A model generated the notes under the pieces. It ran no database searches and was not told where the DNA came from. It saw only the letters and a program-made list of their open reading frames with translations. A stretch of DNA of 64,000 nt from Virgibacillus aidingensis (lineage in GTDB: Bacteria; Bacillota; Bacilli; Bacillales; Amphibacillaceae): assembly GCF_010994035.1 (NCBI RefSeq), contig NZ_WIXN01000015.1, positions 37,150 through 101,149 on the forward strand, written 5' to 3'. The number at the start of each line of letters is the position of its first letter. Position 1 is the stretch's first letter. This document shows, in pieces, positions 12,498 through 22,661 of this stretch. The position numbers and the translations under genes are program-made.

Positions 12498-12660
12498 TTT
12501 CCGGGACTGTTGCTTATACGCCTCGTTGTTGGTATTCTAATATTGGGACATATGCGGACTGTCACAGGAGAATGGAATTCGCCGCGTAGCCTAAAGGAAA
12601 ATTATATTCATATGGCATGTGCTGCGTGCCCATACATAGTTTAAAAGGAGGATTTTCCCT

Positions 12661-13299
12661 ATGAAGTTTTTTATAGATACAGCAAATATTGAAGAGATAA
12701 AAAAGGCAAATGAACTTGGAATTTTGGCTGGTGTAACCACTAATCCAAGCCTTGTTTCAAAAGAAGGCGTCTCCTTCCATGACCGCCTGCGCGAAATTAC
12801 CGATGAAGTATCAGGCTCTGTGAGTGCGGAAGTCATCGCCGAAGATGCAGAAGGAATGATCAGCGAAGGGAAAGAACTGGCTGCCATCGCCCCTAATATT
12901 ACGGTGAAGGTGCCAATGACACTGGAAGGATTAAAGGCAGTGAAGACTTTTAGTGATTTAAACATAAAAACAAACGTCACACTTATTTTTAATGCCAATC
13001 AGGCACTGCTTGCTGCCCGTGCAGGTGCATCCTATGTATCCCCATTCCTCGGCCGTCTGGATGATATAGGCCATGATGGAATGGAACTGATTGCAACGAT
13101 TTCGGAGATATTCAATAAGCATGATATCCAGTCCCAGATTATTGCCGCGTCCATCAGGCATCCATTACACGTCATCGATGCCGCAGTTAATGGTGCACAT
13201 ATTGCAACGATTCCATTTAAAGTGCTGGAGCAGCTTGTTAAACATCCGCTGACCGATCAGGGGATTGAAAAATTTCTTGCTGACTGGAATAAGGCATAA
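12661..13299 (+). CDS. tal: transaldolase (small TalC/MipB type)
   Basis: 212-residue class-I aldolase-fold enzyme of the non-oxidative pentose phosphate pathway, moving a dihydroxyacetone unit between sugar phosphates. The N-terminal [11 protein letters not shown] and GVTTNPSLV motifs and the Schiff-base lysine K83 in TVKVPMT are clear. AAAAGGAGG precedes the ATG. In B. subtilis fructose-bisphosphate aldolase (fbaA) lies between spo0F and this gene; it is absent here. Fructose-6-phosphate aldolase activity is a known alternative in this subfamily. Confidence 0.92.
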   Translation: MKFFIDTANIEEIKKANELGILAGVTTNPSLVSKEGVSFHDRLREITDEVSGSVSAEVIAEDAEGMISEGKELAAIAPNITVKVPMTLEGLKAVKTFSDLNIKTNVTLIFNANQALLAARAGASYVSPFLGRLDDIGHDGMELIATISEIFNKHDIQSQIIAASIRHPLHVIDAAVNGAHIATIPFKVLEQLVKHPLTDQGIEKFLADWNKA

Positions 13300-13422
13300 A
13301 CACTCATAAATTAAGGAAAACATGACCAAACTATAGATAAATCCAAAATGCATAATGGGGCATTTTCTTTAATGAAAAACCTGAAATGAGGGGTCAGCCC
13401 CCATGAAAGCGGGGTATAATAG

Positions 13423-14709
13423 ATGCAAAAGATGCTAGTGGAAGGCGGCCATTTACTTCATGGCCAGGTGAGGATCAGCGGAGCGAAAAACAGTGCGGTT
13501 GCTTTATTGCCGGCAGCTATTTTGGCTGATTCTGGCGTGACGATTGAAGGGCTGCCGGATATCTCCGATGTGTACACACTTGGCGAATTACTGGAAGAAA
13601 TTGGCGGTTCCGTTTCCTGGGACGGGCAAACTGTTCATATAAATCCGGAAAATATGGTTTCCATGCCGTTGCCCAATGGCAAAGTCAAGAAGCTCCGTGC
13701 ATCCTATTATTTTATGGGTGCCATGCTCGGGAAGTTTAAAAAAGCTGTAATCGGACTTCCAGGAGGATGTTTTTTAGGGCCGCGTCCCATTGACCAGCAT
13801 ATTAAAGGGTTTGAAGCACTTGGTGCCGAGGTAACAAATGAACAGGGTGCTATTTATTTGCGTGCAGATGAATTAAAAGGGGCGAGAATTTACCTTGATG
13901 TGGTAAGTGTGGGCGCGACAATTAATATTATGCTTGCTGCAGTAAAAGCCAAGGGAAAAACGATTATTGAAAATGCAGCAAAAGAGCCGGAGATTATTGA
14001 TGTAGCTACTATTCTTACCAACATGGGCGCAAAAATTAAAGGTGTGGGAACCGACGTAATCCGAATTGAAGGTGTGCCATCTTTAAGCGGCTGTAAACAT
14101 ACGATTATACCCGACCGGATTGAAGCTGGTACATATACTATTGCCGCTGCAGCCCAGGGAAAAGAAGTGATCATTGATAATGTTATCCCGCAGCACTTGG
14201 AATCACTTCTGGCGAAACTGCGCGAAATGGGAGTGTCTGTAGAAGAAAGCGATGAACAATTACTGGTCAAGCCTGGAAAGGTTCTTAAAAGTGTTGATAT
14301 TAAGACGCTCGTTTATCCCGGTTTTCCCACCGATCTTCAGCAGCCATTCACCTCACTATTGACTAAAGCAATCAACACAGGCGTGGTGACCGATACCATT
14401 TATTCCGCCCGTTTAAAACATATTGATGAACTAAGAAGAATGAATGCATCGATAAAAGTAGAAGGCGGTTCCGCCATAGTCTCCGGCCCGGTGCAGCTGG
14501 AAGGTGCCAGGGTGAAAGCAACCGACCTTCGTGCAGGAGCAGCTTTGATTATTGCCGGACTGATGGCAAACGGGATTACGGAAATAACCGGATTGGAGCA
14601 CATAGAAAGAGGCTATGAGAAGATTACCGATAAATTAAACAATCTTGGGGCAAAAGTCTGGCATGAAGAAATGACAGAGGAAGAAATCATTCAATTTCAA
14701 AACTCTTAA
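13423..14709 (+). CDS. murAB: UDP-N-acetylglucosamine 1-carboxyvinyltransferase, MurAB/MurZ type
   Basis: 428-residue EPT-fold enzyme that transfers enolpyruvyl from PEP to UDP-GlcNAc, the first committed step of peptidoglycan synthesis. The N-terminal [13 protein letters not shown] and the fosfomycin-target cysteine C116 in the loop [11 protein letters not shown] are present. It is the second MurA paralogue of the window (compare 44766-46094); its place between tal and glpX matches B. subtilis murAB. The ribosome-binding site is weak (GCGGGG about 10 bases upstream), so the start carries some doubt. Confidence 0.94.
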   Translation: MQKMLVEGGHLLHGQVRISGAKNSAVALLPAAILADSGVTIEGLPDISDVYTLGELLEEIGGSVSWDGQTVHINPENMVSMPLPNGKVKKLRASYYFMGAMLGKFKKAVIGLPGGCFLGPRPIDQHIKGFEALGAEVTNEQGAIYLRADELKGARIYLDVVSVGATINIMLAAVKAKGKTIIENAAKEPEIIDVATILTNMGAKIKGVGTDVIRIEGVPSLSGCKHTIIPDRIEAGTYTIAAAAQGKEVIIDNVIPQHLESLLAKLREMGVSVEESDEQLLVKPGKVLKSVDIKTLVYPGFPTDLQQPFTSLLTKAINTGVVTDTIYSARLKHIDELRRMNASIKVEGGSAIVSGPVQLEGARVKATDLRAGAALIIAGLMANGITEITGLEHIERGYEKITDKLNNLGAKVWHEEMTEEEIIQFQNS

Positions 14710-14758
14710 TTACCAGTGCTCAACATAAAGAAAGCCTACTAACGAGGAGAGGGAAAAC

Positions 14759-15727
14759 ATGGAAAGAAGCTTAACAATGGAATTAGTGCGTGTGACGGAA
14801 GCTGCAGCTTTAAAATCAGCCCGATGGATGGGAAGAGGAAAAAAAGAGGAAGCAGATGATGCGGCAACCTCGGCAATGCGTACTGTATTTGACACTATCC
14901 CCATGAAAGGCACTGTAGTAATCGGGGAAGGGGAAATGGACGAGGCTCCAATGCTATATATTGGGGAAAAGCTCGGTACAGGAGATGGCCCCGGCGTAGA
15001 TGTAGCTGTCGACCCATTGGAAGGAACCTCCATTGTAGCCCAGGGAACCTGGAATGCACTATCGGTCATCGCAATTGCAGATGAAAAAACATTATTGCAT
15101 GCACCTGACATGTATATGGATAAAATTGCTGTGGGGCCCGAAGCCGTCGGCAAAATTGATATCAATGCACCTACTATTGATAACCTGAGAGCAGTGGCAG
15201 AAGCGAAAAATAAAAATATAGAGGATATTGTTGTCACGGTGCTTGACCGTCCCCGCCATGATAAGCTGGTGGAGGAAATCCGTGAAGCAGGTGCAAGAAT
15301 TAAGTTAATACCAAACGGTGATGTGGCCGGAGCCATTAATACTGCATTTGAAGAGACAGGTGTTGATATATTAATGGGAATCGGCGGTGCCCCTGAAGGC
15401 GTTATTTCAGCTGTTGCACTGAAATGCCTTGGCGGGGAAATCCAGGGCAGACTGGTGCCTTCAAACGAAGAAGAGGAAGCACGCTGCAAAAGCATGGGGA
15501 TTACTGATATAAATACGGTGTTTTACATGGATGATTTCTGCAGCGGGGATGATGCCATTTTTGCCGCCACTGGTGTAACAGACGGTGAATTATTAAAGGG
15601 AGTCCAGTTTAAAGGCGTCAAAGCAACAACACAAACAGTAGTTATGCGCGCTAAAAGCGGAACAGTCAGGTTTATCGATGGAGAACACAGTCTCCAGAAA
15701 AAGCCCGATCTTGTGATGAAGTCATAA
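14759..15727 (+). CDS. glpX: class II fructose-1,6-bisphosphatase
   Basis: 322-residue metal-dependent phosphatase of gluconeogenesis that converts fructose-1,6-bisphosphate to fructose-6-phosphate. Metal and substrate motifs are visible: [20 protein letters not shown] and [17 protein letters not shown] precedes the ATG. It lies 49 bases after murAB and probably shares its transcript. A terminator follows at 15849. Confidence 0.95.
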   Translation: MERSLTMELVRVTEAAALKSARWMGRGKKEEADDAATSAMRTVFDTIPMKGTVVIGEGEMDEAPMLYIGEKLGTGDGPGVDVAVDPLEGTSIVAQGTWNALSVIAIADEKTLLHAPDMYMDKIAVGPEAVGKIDINAPTIDNLRAVAEAKNKNIEDIVVTVLDRPRHDKLVEEIREAGARIKLIPNGDVAGAINTAFEETGVDILMGIGGAPEGVISAVALKCLGGEIQGRLVPSNEEEEARCKSMGITDINTVFYMDDFCSGDDAIFAATGVTDGELLKGVQFKGVKATTQTVVMRAKSGTVRFIDGEHSLQKKPDLVMKS

Positions 15728-16261
15728 TTTCTACCGGCCGTGGTACCTGGGTAAAAGTTGGCAAAAGGTATGGAATACATTTTGACTGGGTACACTGAGT
15801 ATATCCCCCAGTATTCCTATTTTACGAAGTACCTGCCGTAAATCGAGGAAAAGGAAGCCTCCATTTATTTCTGGCTTCCTTTTCTATTAAATTTTAAAAT
15901 AGAGTTGAATATTACTAAATAAAAGAGTAAGATTTAATTACTTACAATATTTCCTGTCTGTTCAGAGAGGAAACCCGCCATTATAAAAGATATATTTATT
16001 TTTTGCCTGCATTAATGCAATTAAGCTGCGCAGCCAGCCCGGTCTGAATGCGCACAGTCTGAACCTGACAGCAAAAAGCCCGGTTTATTCAACGACGGAC
16101 TTCTAATCTAGCTTCTAAATTTTTCTTCTTGCCTGATCCTGTAATGACCTTCCATAGCAGTAAGGAATCTCAGCAAAGATAAGATGTTACAGTTGGGCCG
16201 CTTCTGAATTGTAGTCAAATTATTATTAAAAAACATAACAGTTAGATAGGTTGGTGATTTT
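15728..16261. other. intergenic region glpX-rho
   Basis: 534 bases with the glpX terminator at 15849-15885. The rest (15890-16250) is probably the rho leader. I see no named riboswitch or strong hairpin in it, and the rho ribosome-binding site (AGGTTGGTG) is weak, which would fit translational control. Confidence 0.5.
15849..15886 (+). terminator. rho-independent terminator of glpX
   Basis: Perfect 11-bp stem AAAAGGAAGCC / GGCTTCCTTTT with a 13-base loop, ending in a T-run. Confidence 0.88.
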
Positions 16262-17539
16262 ATGGCATTTACAATCTCTCATTTGGAAACCTTAACATTG
16301 AAAGAAATTTATACATTGGCAAGAGAATATAAAGTTTCCTATTATGCCAAATTGACAAAAAAAGAATTGATATTTGCTATATTAAAAGCACAGGCGGAAA
16401 AAGACGGATTCCTGTTCATGGATGGGATCCTGGAAATCATTCCTTCAGAAGGATTTGGTTTCCTGCGTCCGATTAATTATTCTCCAAGTGCAGAAGATAT
16501 TTACATTTCTGCTTCGCAAATCCGCCGATTCGATTTGCGGAATGGAGATAAGGTGTCCGGAAAGGTAAGACCGCCAAAAGAAAATGAAAGATACTACGGC
16601 CTGCTGCATGTGGACGCGGTGAACGGGGATGATCCGGAAACAGCCAAGGAGCGTGTTCACTTTCCGGCATTGACACCGCTATACCCGGAACGTGCGATGA
16701 CATTGGAAACGAATACGAGAAAAATATCGACACGCATTATCGATTTAATGACACCGGTAGGCTTTGGACAGCGGGGGTTAATTGTAGCTCCGCCAAAAGC
16801 CGGGAAAACGACATTGTTAAAAGAAATTGCCAACAGCATTTCCGAAAACCATCCGGAGGCCAAGCTGATTATTTTGCTGGTGGACGAACGGCCGGAGGAA
16901 GTAACTGATATCGAACGTTCTGTTCATGAAGACGTGGATGTAGTCAGTTCCACTTTTGACGAAGTGCCGGAAAGCCATATTAAAGTTTCCGAGCTTGTAC
17001 TGGAGAGGGCCATGCGGCTTGTTGAGCATAAGCGGGATGTAATCGTGCTGATGGATAGTATTACACGTCTTGCCCGGGCGTATAACCTGGTTATCCCGCC
17101 AAGCGGACGGACACTTTCCGGCGGTATTGACCCTGCGGCATTCCACCGTCCAAAACGATTCTTCGGGGCAGCCAGAAACATTGAAGAAGGCGGCAGTTTC
17201 ACCATTCTTGCCACAGCGCTTATTGATACAGGCTCAAGAATGGATGATGTGATTTACGAGGAATTTAAGGGAACGGGGAATATGGAACTGCATTTGGACC
17301 GCAGCCTGGCAGAACGAAGAATATTTCCTGCTATCGATATTTTACGATCGGGTACAAGGAAAGAGGAATTGCTGGTTGATAAAAGCCACCTCGATAAAAT
17401 GTGGGCAATCCGCAAAACAATGCAGGATTCCAACGATTTTCTTGACCGCTTCCTGAGAAGGCTGAAAGCATCCAAGAGCAACGAGGAGTTTTTGGCACAA
17501 ATGGAAGAGGAAATGAAGCGCAGAGGAATGAAAAGATAG
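16262..17539 (+). CDS. rho: transcription termination factor Rho
   Basis: 425-residue hexameric RNA helicase/translocase. It has an N-terminal helical domain with LTLKEIYTLAREYKVSYYAK, a cold-shock-like OB-fold for RNA binding (GFGFLRP), the P-loop APPKAGKTTLL, Walker B VIVLMDSITRLARAYN, and the Q/R-loop region SGGIDPAAFHRPKRFFGAAR. Length is as in B. subtilis Rho (427). It lies upstream of the L31 gene, as in relatives. Confidence 0.96.
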   Translation: MAFTISHLETLTLKEIYTLAREYKVSYYAKLTKKELIFAILKAQAEKDGFLFMDGILEIIPSEGFGFLRPINYSPSAEDIYISASQIRRFDLRNGDKVSGKVRPPKENERYYGLLHVDAVNGDDPETAKERVHFPALTPLYPERAMTLETNTRKISTRIIDLMTPVGFGQRGLIVAPPKAGKTTLLKEIANSISENHPEAKLIILLVDERPEEVTDIERSVHEDVDVVSSTFDEVPESHIKVSELVLERAMRLVEHKRDVIVLMDSITRLARAYNLVIPPSGRTLSGGIDPAAFHRPKRFFGAARNIEEGGSFTILATALIDTGSRMDDVIYEEFKGTGNMELHLDRSLAERRIFPAIDILRSGTRKEELLVDKSHLDKMWAIRKTMQDSNDFLDRFLRRLKASKSNEEFLAQMEEEMKRRGMKR

Positions 17540-17638
17540 CATCCGTTCTATAAGCCGGCACCTTTGGAGCAGCAAAAAGAGGAGCTTTGTTACAGGAACA
17601 GGAAATGTTTGGATAGGACTTATTTTATATTTCATCTA

Positions 17639-17667
17639 TTGCATTCAAAACTTGAGACTGTTATAAT
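17639..17667 (+). promoter_or_regulatory. sigma-A promoter upstream of rpmE2
   Basis: TTGCAT (17639-17644), a 17-base spacer and a perfect TATAAT (17662-17667), about 95 bases before the L31 start codon. Confidence 0.72.
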
Positions 17668-17761
17668 CTTTTTATGTGAGTTTTGATAAGGTATTTCACC
17701 TGTGACGGCTCTTACAATAACTCTGGTTCAAAAGGAATCAGGGCAAAAAGGAGTGGAAGAC

Positions 17762-18007
17762 ATGAAAAAGGATATTCATCCGGAGTACAGAAAAGTTGTA
17801 TTTTTGGACACGAGCTCAGACTTTAAGTTCTTAAGCGGTTCTACACAGTCATCTGAAGAAACCATTGAATGGGAAGACGGCAACACGTACCCATTAATTC
17901 GAGTAGAGATCAGCTCTGATTCGCACCCATTCTACACAGGGAAGCAGAAAACCGATAAAGTCGGCGGCCGTGTTGATCGATTCAAGAAAAAATATAACAT
18001 GAAATAA
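17762..18007 (+). CDS. rpmE2: 50S ribosomal protein L31, type B (cysteine-free)
   Basis: 81-residue L31 of the zinc-independent type. It starts [17 protein letters not shown], has the typical HPFYTGKQK near the end, and contains no cysteine. AAAGGAG precedes ATG 17762; an upstream in-frame start at 17702 would add a 20-residue extension not seen in the family. In B. subtilis the position after rho is held by the zinc-binding type A protein, so this lineage either carries the C-minus paralogue here or has lost the zinc ligands. Confidence 0.93.
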   Translation: MKKDIHPEYRKVVFLDTSSDFKFLSGSTQSSEETIEWEDGNTYPLIRVEISSDSHPFYTGKQKTDKVGGRVDRFKKKYNMK

Positions 18008-18101
18008 AGTGCGGAAGCGGCAGAAAAGCTGCTGTCTGATGACGGCCGCTTTCAAACGCTGAAGCAAAATGAATAAAGGACTTTTAGCGAAGTCCGGGAA
18101 G

Positions 18102-18136
18102 ACAGGCAAAACGTCTATATTTTGCCTGTTTTTTTA
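18102..18136 (+). terminator. rho-independent terminator of rpmE2
   Basis: Perfect 10-bp stem ACAGGCAAAA / TTTTGCCTGT with an 8-base loop and a run of seven T. Confidence 0.88.
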
Positions 18137-18265
18137 CTTTGTATACAGGATAGTTATATCAGGAAAGTGCAGGCACCACTGGGTTATGGTGCCGGACTTT
18201 CCGATAATACATAAAACAGCATTTATTTGACAGAAAAAAGAATAGGGGAAGGGAGTACCTTGACC

Positions 18266-18889
18266 ATGTACGTCATGAAACAGAATGGATGGGTAGAAGT
18301 AATTTGCGGAAGTATGTTTTCCGGAAAATCAGAGGAATTAATCCGCCGCATTAAAAGAGCGACGTTTGCCAATTTAACCGTACGCGTATTTAAACCATCC
18401 ATCGATGATCGATATAATGAAGAAGCAGTTGTTTCACACAACGGCAATTCCATCATAGCTCTTCCTGTCATATCTTCAGAAGAAATACTGAACAATGTGG
18501 ATGAAAGCATTGATATTATTGGCATTGATGAAGCACAGTTTTTTGATGAAAATATTGCCGGCGTTGCAGAATCACTGGCGAATCAGGGAATCCTTGTAAT
18601 TGCTGCTGGATTGGACACCGATTTCCGGGGAGAACCATTTGGACCGATGCCAAAATTAATGGCGCTGAGTGAATCAGTCACAAAGCTAAACGCCATATGC
18701 CCTGTATGCGGTTCGCCGGCAAGCCGCACCCAGCGTCTCATTAACGGTGAGCCTGCCTCCTACAATGACCCTGTTATTCTGGTCGGCGCGGCCGAATCCT
18801 ACGAGCCAAGATGCCGCCACCATCATGAAGTACCGAATAAGCCAGTAAAAAAAATAACAAAAGGTTTGACAGAAACTGTAACTGAATAA
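18266..18889 (+). CDS. tdk: thymidine kinase
   Basis: 207-residue type II thymidine kinase that phosphorylates thymidine in the salvage pathway. It has the P-loop [21 protein letters not shown] with the catalytic Glu, and a C-terminal zinc-binding lasso domain with CPVC and a later RCRHHH. The start at ATG 18266 follows AAGGGAG with a 10-base gap; TTG 18260 is possible. The order rho-L31-tdk-prfA is conserved in Bacillaceae. Confidence 0.94.
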   Translation: MYVMKQNGWVEVICGSMFSGKSEELIRRIKRATFANLTVRVFKPSIDDRYNEEAVVSHNGNSIIALPVISSEEILNNVDESIDIIGIDEAQFFDENIAGVAESLANQGILVIAAGLDTDFRGEPFGPMPKLMALSESVTKLNAICPVCGSPASRTQRLINGEPASYNDPVILVGAAESYEPRCRHHHEVPNKPVKKITKGLTETVTE

Positions 18890-18891
18890 GG

Positions 18892-19255
18892 CGGGCGGGA
18901 CAAAACAATTTTAGTAAATAGAAATCCAAACATTCTTAAATTTGCGCTAAAACCCGCTCCGGAAATACAGGAAAATTCCAGCGGAAGAAAGGTCTAAAGA
19001 GAATGTAAAAAATAAGCTCCAGTAAAAATGAGTAAATACGTTTCCCGCTGAACCCAATGGTGACCGTGCGTAAATCGGAAATATCCCGCAGCCCGAAATG
19101 CCTCAAATTTCAGGCTGCCCCTTTTTATTCCCGTTTTAAACGTTATTAAGTCAGGAAAAGCGCTTATTACTAGCCCGTACCTTCTCCAATATAATTTTGA
19201 CCTGGCCCCTCGAGTATACTATAATTATACTGTTAGTCTGAAAGAGGTGATCGTG
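18892..19255. repeat. intergenic region with a decayed copy of the 28.8-kb dispersed element
   Basis: Bases 18897-18917 match 29122-29142 exactly over 21 bases, in reverse complement. Bases about 18951-18971 (CCCGCTCCGGAAATA) match the inner arm of the same element. The rest diverges and includes the hairpin GGGCAGCC-like stretch near 19093-19125 that may terminate tdk. The prfA promoter is at 19197-19225. Confidence 0.65.
19197..19225 (+). promoter_or_regulatory. sigma-A promoter of prfA
   Basis: TTGACC at 19197-19202, a 17-base spacer and a perfect TATAAT at 19220-19225. The prfA ribosome-binding site follows 16 bases later. Confidence 0.82.
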
Positions 19256-20326
19256 ATGTTGGAACGTTTGCAATCATTGGAAGATCGTTACAACAAATTA
19301 AATGAACTGCTGAGTGATCCGGAAATCATAAACGATACAAACAAACTCCGCGAGTATTCGAAGGAGCAGTCCGGCCTGGAAGAAGTGGTGCAGGCTTATC
19401 GTCAATACAAAGAAGCGGATTCCGAGTTAAAAGATGCGAAAGAAATGCTGGAAGATGATCTTGACGATGAAATGTATGAAATGGCAAAAACAGAAATAGC
19501 AGCGCTCACAGAAACGATAGATGAACTGGAAGATAAAATGAAAATTCTGCTTCTGCCGAAGGATCCGAATGATGATAAAAACGTCTTTATGGAAATCCGC
19601 GGGGCTGCCGGCGGGGACGAAGCTGCATTATTTGCCGGCGATCTTTACCGCATGTATTCCCGTTATGCAGAGCAATATGGCTGGAAAACAGAAGTAATGG
19701 AAGCGAGCACGACAGGTGTAGGCGGCTATAAGGAAATTATTTTTATGATTAATGGCAATGGCGCTTATTCCAGATTGAAATATGAAAATGGTGCACATCG
19801 TGTGCAGCGTGTGCCTGAGACGGAATCCGGAGGGCGTATCCATACTTCGACGGCAACGGTAGCTGTTTTGCCGGAAGCACAAGAAGTGGAAGTTGATATT
19901 AATGAAAAAGATATCCGCGTGGACACGTTCGCATCCAGTGGTCCCGGCGGGCAAAGTGTAAACACGACAATGTCTGCTGTACGGCTGACGCATGAGCCGA
20001 CCGGGATTATTGTATCCATCCAGGATGAAAAATCACAGATTAAAAATAAGGAAAAAGCAATGAAAGTGCTCCGTGCGCGCATTTATGACAAATACCAGCA
20101 GGAAGCACAGGCGGAGTATGATGAAAACAGAAAATCAGCGGTAGGTACCGGTGACCGTTCAGAGCGGATCCGCACGTATAACTTCCCGCAGAACCGGGTG
20201 ACAGACCACCGCATTGGTTTGACGATCCAAAAGCTGGACCAGATTTTACAGGGAAAGCTGGATGAATTTATTGATGCCCTGCTGCTGGAAGAACAGGCGA
20301 AAAAGCTGGAACAAATAGGTGAATAA
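19256..20326 (+). CDS. prfA: peptide chain release factor 1
   Basis: 356 residues, the same length as B. subtilis RF1. It recognises UAA/UAG stop codons and releases the peptide. The GGQ motif (231-233, in [12 protein letters not shown]) that enters the peptidyl-transferase centre is present, as are the typical helical N-terminus and codon-recognition domain. AAAGAGG precedes ATG 19256 by 8 bases. It is followed immediately by the methyltransferase that modifies its GGQ glutamine. Confidence 0.96.
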   Translation: MLERLQSLEDRYNKLNELLSDPEIINDTNKLREYSKEQSGLEEVVQAYRQYKEADSELKDAKEMLEDDLDDEMYEMAKTEIAALTETIDELEDKMKILLLPKDPNDDKNVFMEIRGAAGGDEAALFAGDLYRMYSRYAEQYGWKTEVMEASTTGVGGYKEIIFMINGNGAYSRLKYENGAHRVQRVPETESGGRIHTSTATVAVLPEAQEVEVDINEKDIRVDTFASSGPGGQSVNTTMSAVRLTHEPTGIIVSIQDEKSQIKNKEKAMKVLRARIYDKYQQEAQAEYDENRKSAVGTGDRSERIRTYNFPQNRVTDHRIGLTIQKLDQILQGKLDEFIDALLLEEQAKKLEQIGE

Positions 20327-20327
20327 A

Positions 20328-21206
20328 ATGACCAGACAATATGAAGTCCTTCGCCGGGCTTCTCTTTTTTTAGAAAAGCACCGGCGGGAAGCACGCGTGG
20401 CGGAATTACTCCTCCAGCATCATTTAAATGTATCAAGAGCGGTATTTTTTACGAAGATGCAGGAGCATGTGCCGGAAGACATTTTAAGCCAATTTGAAGC
20501 AGACATAAGGAAACATGCAGAAACCGGAGTGCCCATACAGCATGTAACAGGTAATGCGGAATTTTATGGCCGAAGCTTCTTTGTGAATGAAAATGTATTG
20601 ATCCCAAGGATGGAAACGGAGGAGCTTGTGCAACACGTGATTAAGGAAGCGGAAAATATGAAACAGTCGCCGGTAAACAAAAACCGCCCACTTTCTATCA
20701 TAGATGTTGGTACAGGAAGTGGCATCATTGCCATTACCTTAAAGCTGGAGCTTGAAAAAGCATCGGTGTTTGCAGCAGATATTTCCGTAAAAGCACTGAA
20801 AACAGCAAAAGAAAATGCTGAAAAACTGCAATCGGATGTAACCTTTGTACAGGGTGATTTTTTACTTCCATTTATGAAACAAGACATAAAGGCTGACGTG
20901 ATTGTTTCCAACCCGCCTTACATTGCCAAACAGGAAAGACCGATGCTGGCCGATACGGTTAGGGATTTTGATCCGGAAATCGCATTATTTGCCGGTGAAA
21001 ATGGGCTTTTGGCATTTCAGGAAATCATAGCCCAATCCCCATCTGTATTGAATAAAAATGGTCTTCTTGTATTTGAAATTGGCCATGAGCAGGGAAAAGC
21101 AGTCCGGCAACTGATTAAAAAGGTTTATCCGAATAGCACCGTGAATGTAATCAAAGATATTAACGGAAAAGACCGGATTGTTTCGGCAAAACTCTCTGCC
21201 GAATAA
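20328..21206 (+). CDS. prmC: release factor glutamine N5-methyltransferase
   Basis: 292-residue SAM-dependent enzyme (HemK/PrmC) that methylates the glutamine of the release-factor GGQ motif. The SAM site DVGTGSGIIAI and the catalytic NPPY (195-198) are clear. The start lies one base after the prfA stop, so translation is coupled; a GTG at 20319 overlapping prfA is an alternative. The 3' end of the gene forms the left arm of the following terminator. Confidence 0.94.
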   Translation: MTRQYEVLRRASLFLEKHRREARVAELLLQHHLNVSRAVFFTKMQEHVPEDILSQFEADIRKHAETGVPIQHVTGNAEFYGRSFFVNENVLIPRMETEELVQHVIKEAENMKQSPVNKNRPLSIIDVGTGSGIIAITLKLELEKASVFAADISVKALKTAKENAEKLQSDVTFVQGDFLLPFMKQDIKADVIVSNPPYIAKQERPMLADTVRDFDPEIALFAGENGLLAFQEIIAQSPSVLNKNGLLVFEIGHEQGKAVRQLIKKVYPNSTVNVIKDINGKDRIVSAKLSAE

Positions 21207-21218
21207 TCCGGTCTTTTC
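21169..21218 (+). terminator. rho-independent terminator overlapping the prmC stop
   Basis: Long stem AAGACCGGATTGTTTCGGCA / TGCCGAATAATCCGGTCTT with an 8-base loop and a short T-run. The left arm is inside the prmC coding sequence. Confidence 0.82.
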
Positions 21219-21355
21219 TATATTTCAAGGTGTTTGGCCAACCCTTTCCATCTGGTTTAGAAGACAATTTAAAAATAAATAAGAGATTGCTAGTTTAAAA
21301 TATTTACTGCCTGCCCATACTGATGTTAAATCAGAAAAACAAAGGAGCAGGAATC

Positions 21356-21964
21356 ATGAAGAAACTTCTTTTATTCGTATTCATATCTTTTATATTATTC
21401 TTTACTTTGCCTTCCCAAACTGTGAGCCATGAGGCAAGCACTGACGAAGAATATCAGGTCATTCCCGATGAAGCAATCAGACTGCGCATCCTTGCCAATA
21501 GTGACAGTGAGAAGGATCAGCAAATTAAATATATGGTAAGAGATGAAGTTAATGAAGAAATTACGGAATGGGTAAAAGATATTACTGATATTGATCAAGC
21601 AAGAAATTTAATAGAGTCCCGCACACCTCAAATTGAAAATATAGTAGAAGATGTTCTGGCAGAAAAAGGAGAAGATAGAGATTATAGCGTTGACTACGGA
21701 AAAAATGTGGATTTTCCAACAAGACAATACGGTCCCTATGTTTATCCGGCAGGTGAATATGAAGCCGTATTGATTACCATTGGGGAGGGCAGCGGATCCA
21801 ACTGGTGGTGTGTACTGTTTCCGCCATTATGTTTTCTCGATTTTTCCAATGAGGCAAGTGCAGCTGCAAAGGAACCCGAAGAAGCTGAGAGCACTGAAGA
21901 AACCGAAGAAACGGAAGAAACCGAAGTGAAATTTTTCTTATTTGAATGGCTGGGCTGGTCATAA
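21356..21964 (+). CDS. spoIIR: stage II sporulation protein R
   Basis: 202-residue secreted signalling protein. It is made in the forespore and triggers SpoIIGA-dependent activation of pro-sigma-E in the mother cell. There is an N-terminal signal peptide (about residues 1-22: KK then a hydrophobic stretch). The family core includes AIRLRILANSDSEKDQQIKY and the hallmark SNWWCVLFPPLCFLDF. The C-terminal part carries an unusual run of Glu-Thr repeats. AAAGGAG precedes ATG 21356. Its position after prmC matches B. subtilis. Confidence 0.93.
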   Translation: MKKLLLFVFISFILFFTLPSQTVSHEASTDEEYQVIPDEAIRLRILANSDSEKDQQIKYMVRDEVNEEITEWVKDITDIDQARNLIESRTPQIENIVEDVLAEKGEDRDYSVDYGKNVDFPTRQYGPYVYPAGEYEAVLITIGEGSGSNWWCVLFPPLCFLDFSNEASAAAKEPEEAESTEETEETEETEVKFFLFEWLGWS

Positions 21965-22085
21965 TTCCTCTTAAAATGCATAGAATATAGAAAAGCTGCC
22001 GATACTATCATAGCTGCTAGAGCAGGCAGTTAAACTTCCAGCGACATAGGGAAAGGAGGAAAGTGCAGACATATCTGCGCACCAA

Positions 22086-22490
22086 ATGATGAATCTAATC
22101 CGAGCGAATCAAGTTTCTGTAGAAAAAATGGAAGCATTTCTGATGAATAATGAAAATGTAAAAAAAGACGGACTGATGAAGCATGGATATGTAGTAGAAT
22201 TGAACGACAAAATCGAAGGGTGTTTTGTACTGGAAGAAATGGATAATGAAATGTATTGGCTGAAGCAGCTGTACATAACAAAAAATGAAGCAGCAAAATT
22301 GCCGGTACTATTGGAATCTATATTGGTACTTGCTAAAGAACAGCATGCAAAAAAAGTATATGTGCACAGTCATCAGCCAGTTGTTGATATTATTTTGGAT
22401 GCACTGCAGTTTCATCCACAAAAGGGGAAGCTGTTTGTGGATAAACATACAAATCAGGAAGGAAATTGGTGGTCTTACCAAGTTTCATAA
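22086..22490 (+). CDS. YwlB-like GNAT-family acetyltransferase
   Basis: 134-residue protein with the feel of a small N-acetyltransferase: LKQLYITKNEAAKLPVLLES followed by HAKKVYVHSH. Assignment rests mainly on position: in B. subtilis ywlB lies between spoIIR and ywlC. The acetyl-CoA loop (Q/RxxGxG/A) is not well preserved, so catalytic activity is uncertain. No good ribosome-binding site lies at the normal distance from ATG 22086; a strong AAAGGAGGA sits about 25 bases further up, so the start may be misjudged. Confidence 0.55.
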   Translation: MMNLIRANQVSVEKMEAFLMNNENVKKDGLMKHGYVVELNDKIEGCFVLEEMDNEMYWLKQLYITKNEAAKLPVLLESILVLAKEQHAKKVYVHSHQPVVDIILDALQFHPQKGKLFVDKHTNQEGNWWSYQVS

Positions 22491-22515
22491 TAGGCCCCAC
22501 TCCCATGTGAAATGT

Positions 22516-22566
22516 TGTGGGTAAACTGTGGAAGGTTTGTGTGTAAAACGATATTTCTGTGAATAA
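22516..22566 (-). promoter_or_regulatory. DnaA-box cluster, left group
   Basis: Boxes on the minus strand spaced about 20 bases apart: TGTGGGTAA (22516-22524, one mismatch), TGTGTGTAA (22538-22546, one mismatch) and TGTGAATAA (22558-22566, perfect match to TTATNCACA). A weaker TGTGGAAGG lies at 22527-22535. Confidence 0.65.
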
Positions 22567-22606
22567 CTTCTGTATCATTTTTCTCTCATTCCAAAAAGTC
22601 TATAAA

Positions 22607-22661
22607 CACTTAGATAACGCTGAGTAAGCATTTATTCAAAGCGTTATTTAGGTGTTTTTTT
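22607..22661 (+). terminator. rho-independent terminator after the YwlB-like gene
   Basis: 15-bp stem CACTTAGATAACGCT / AGCGTTATTTAGGTG (two G-U pairs) with a run of seven T. Confidence 0.85.
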
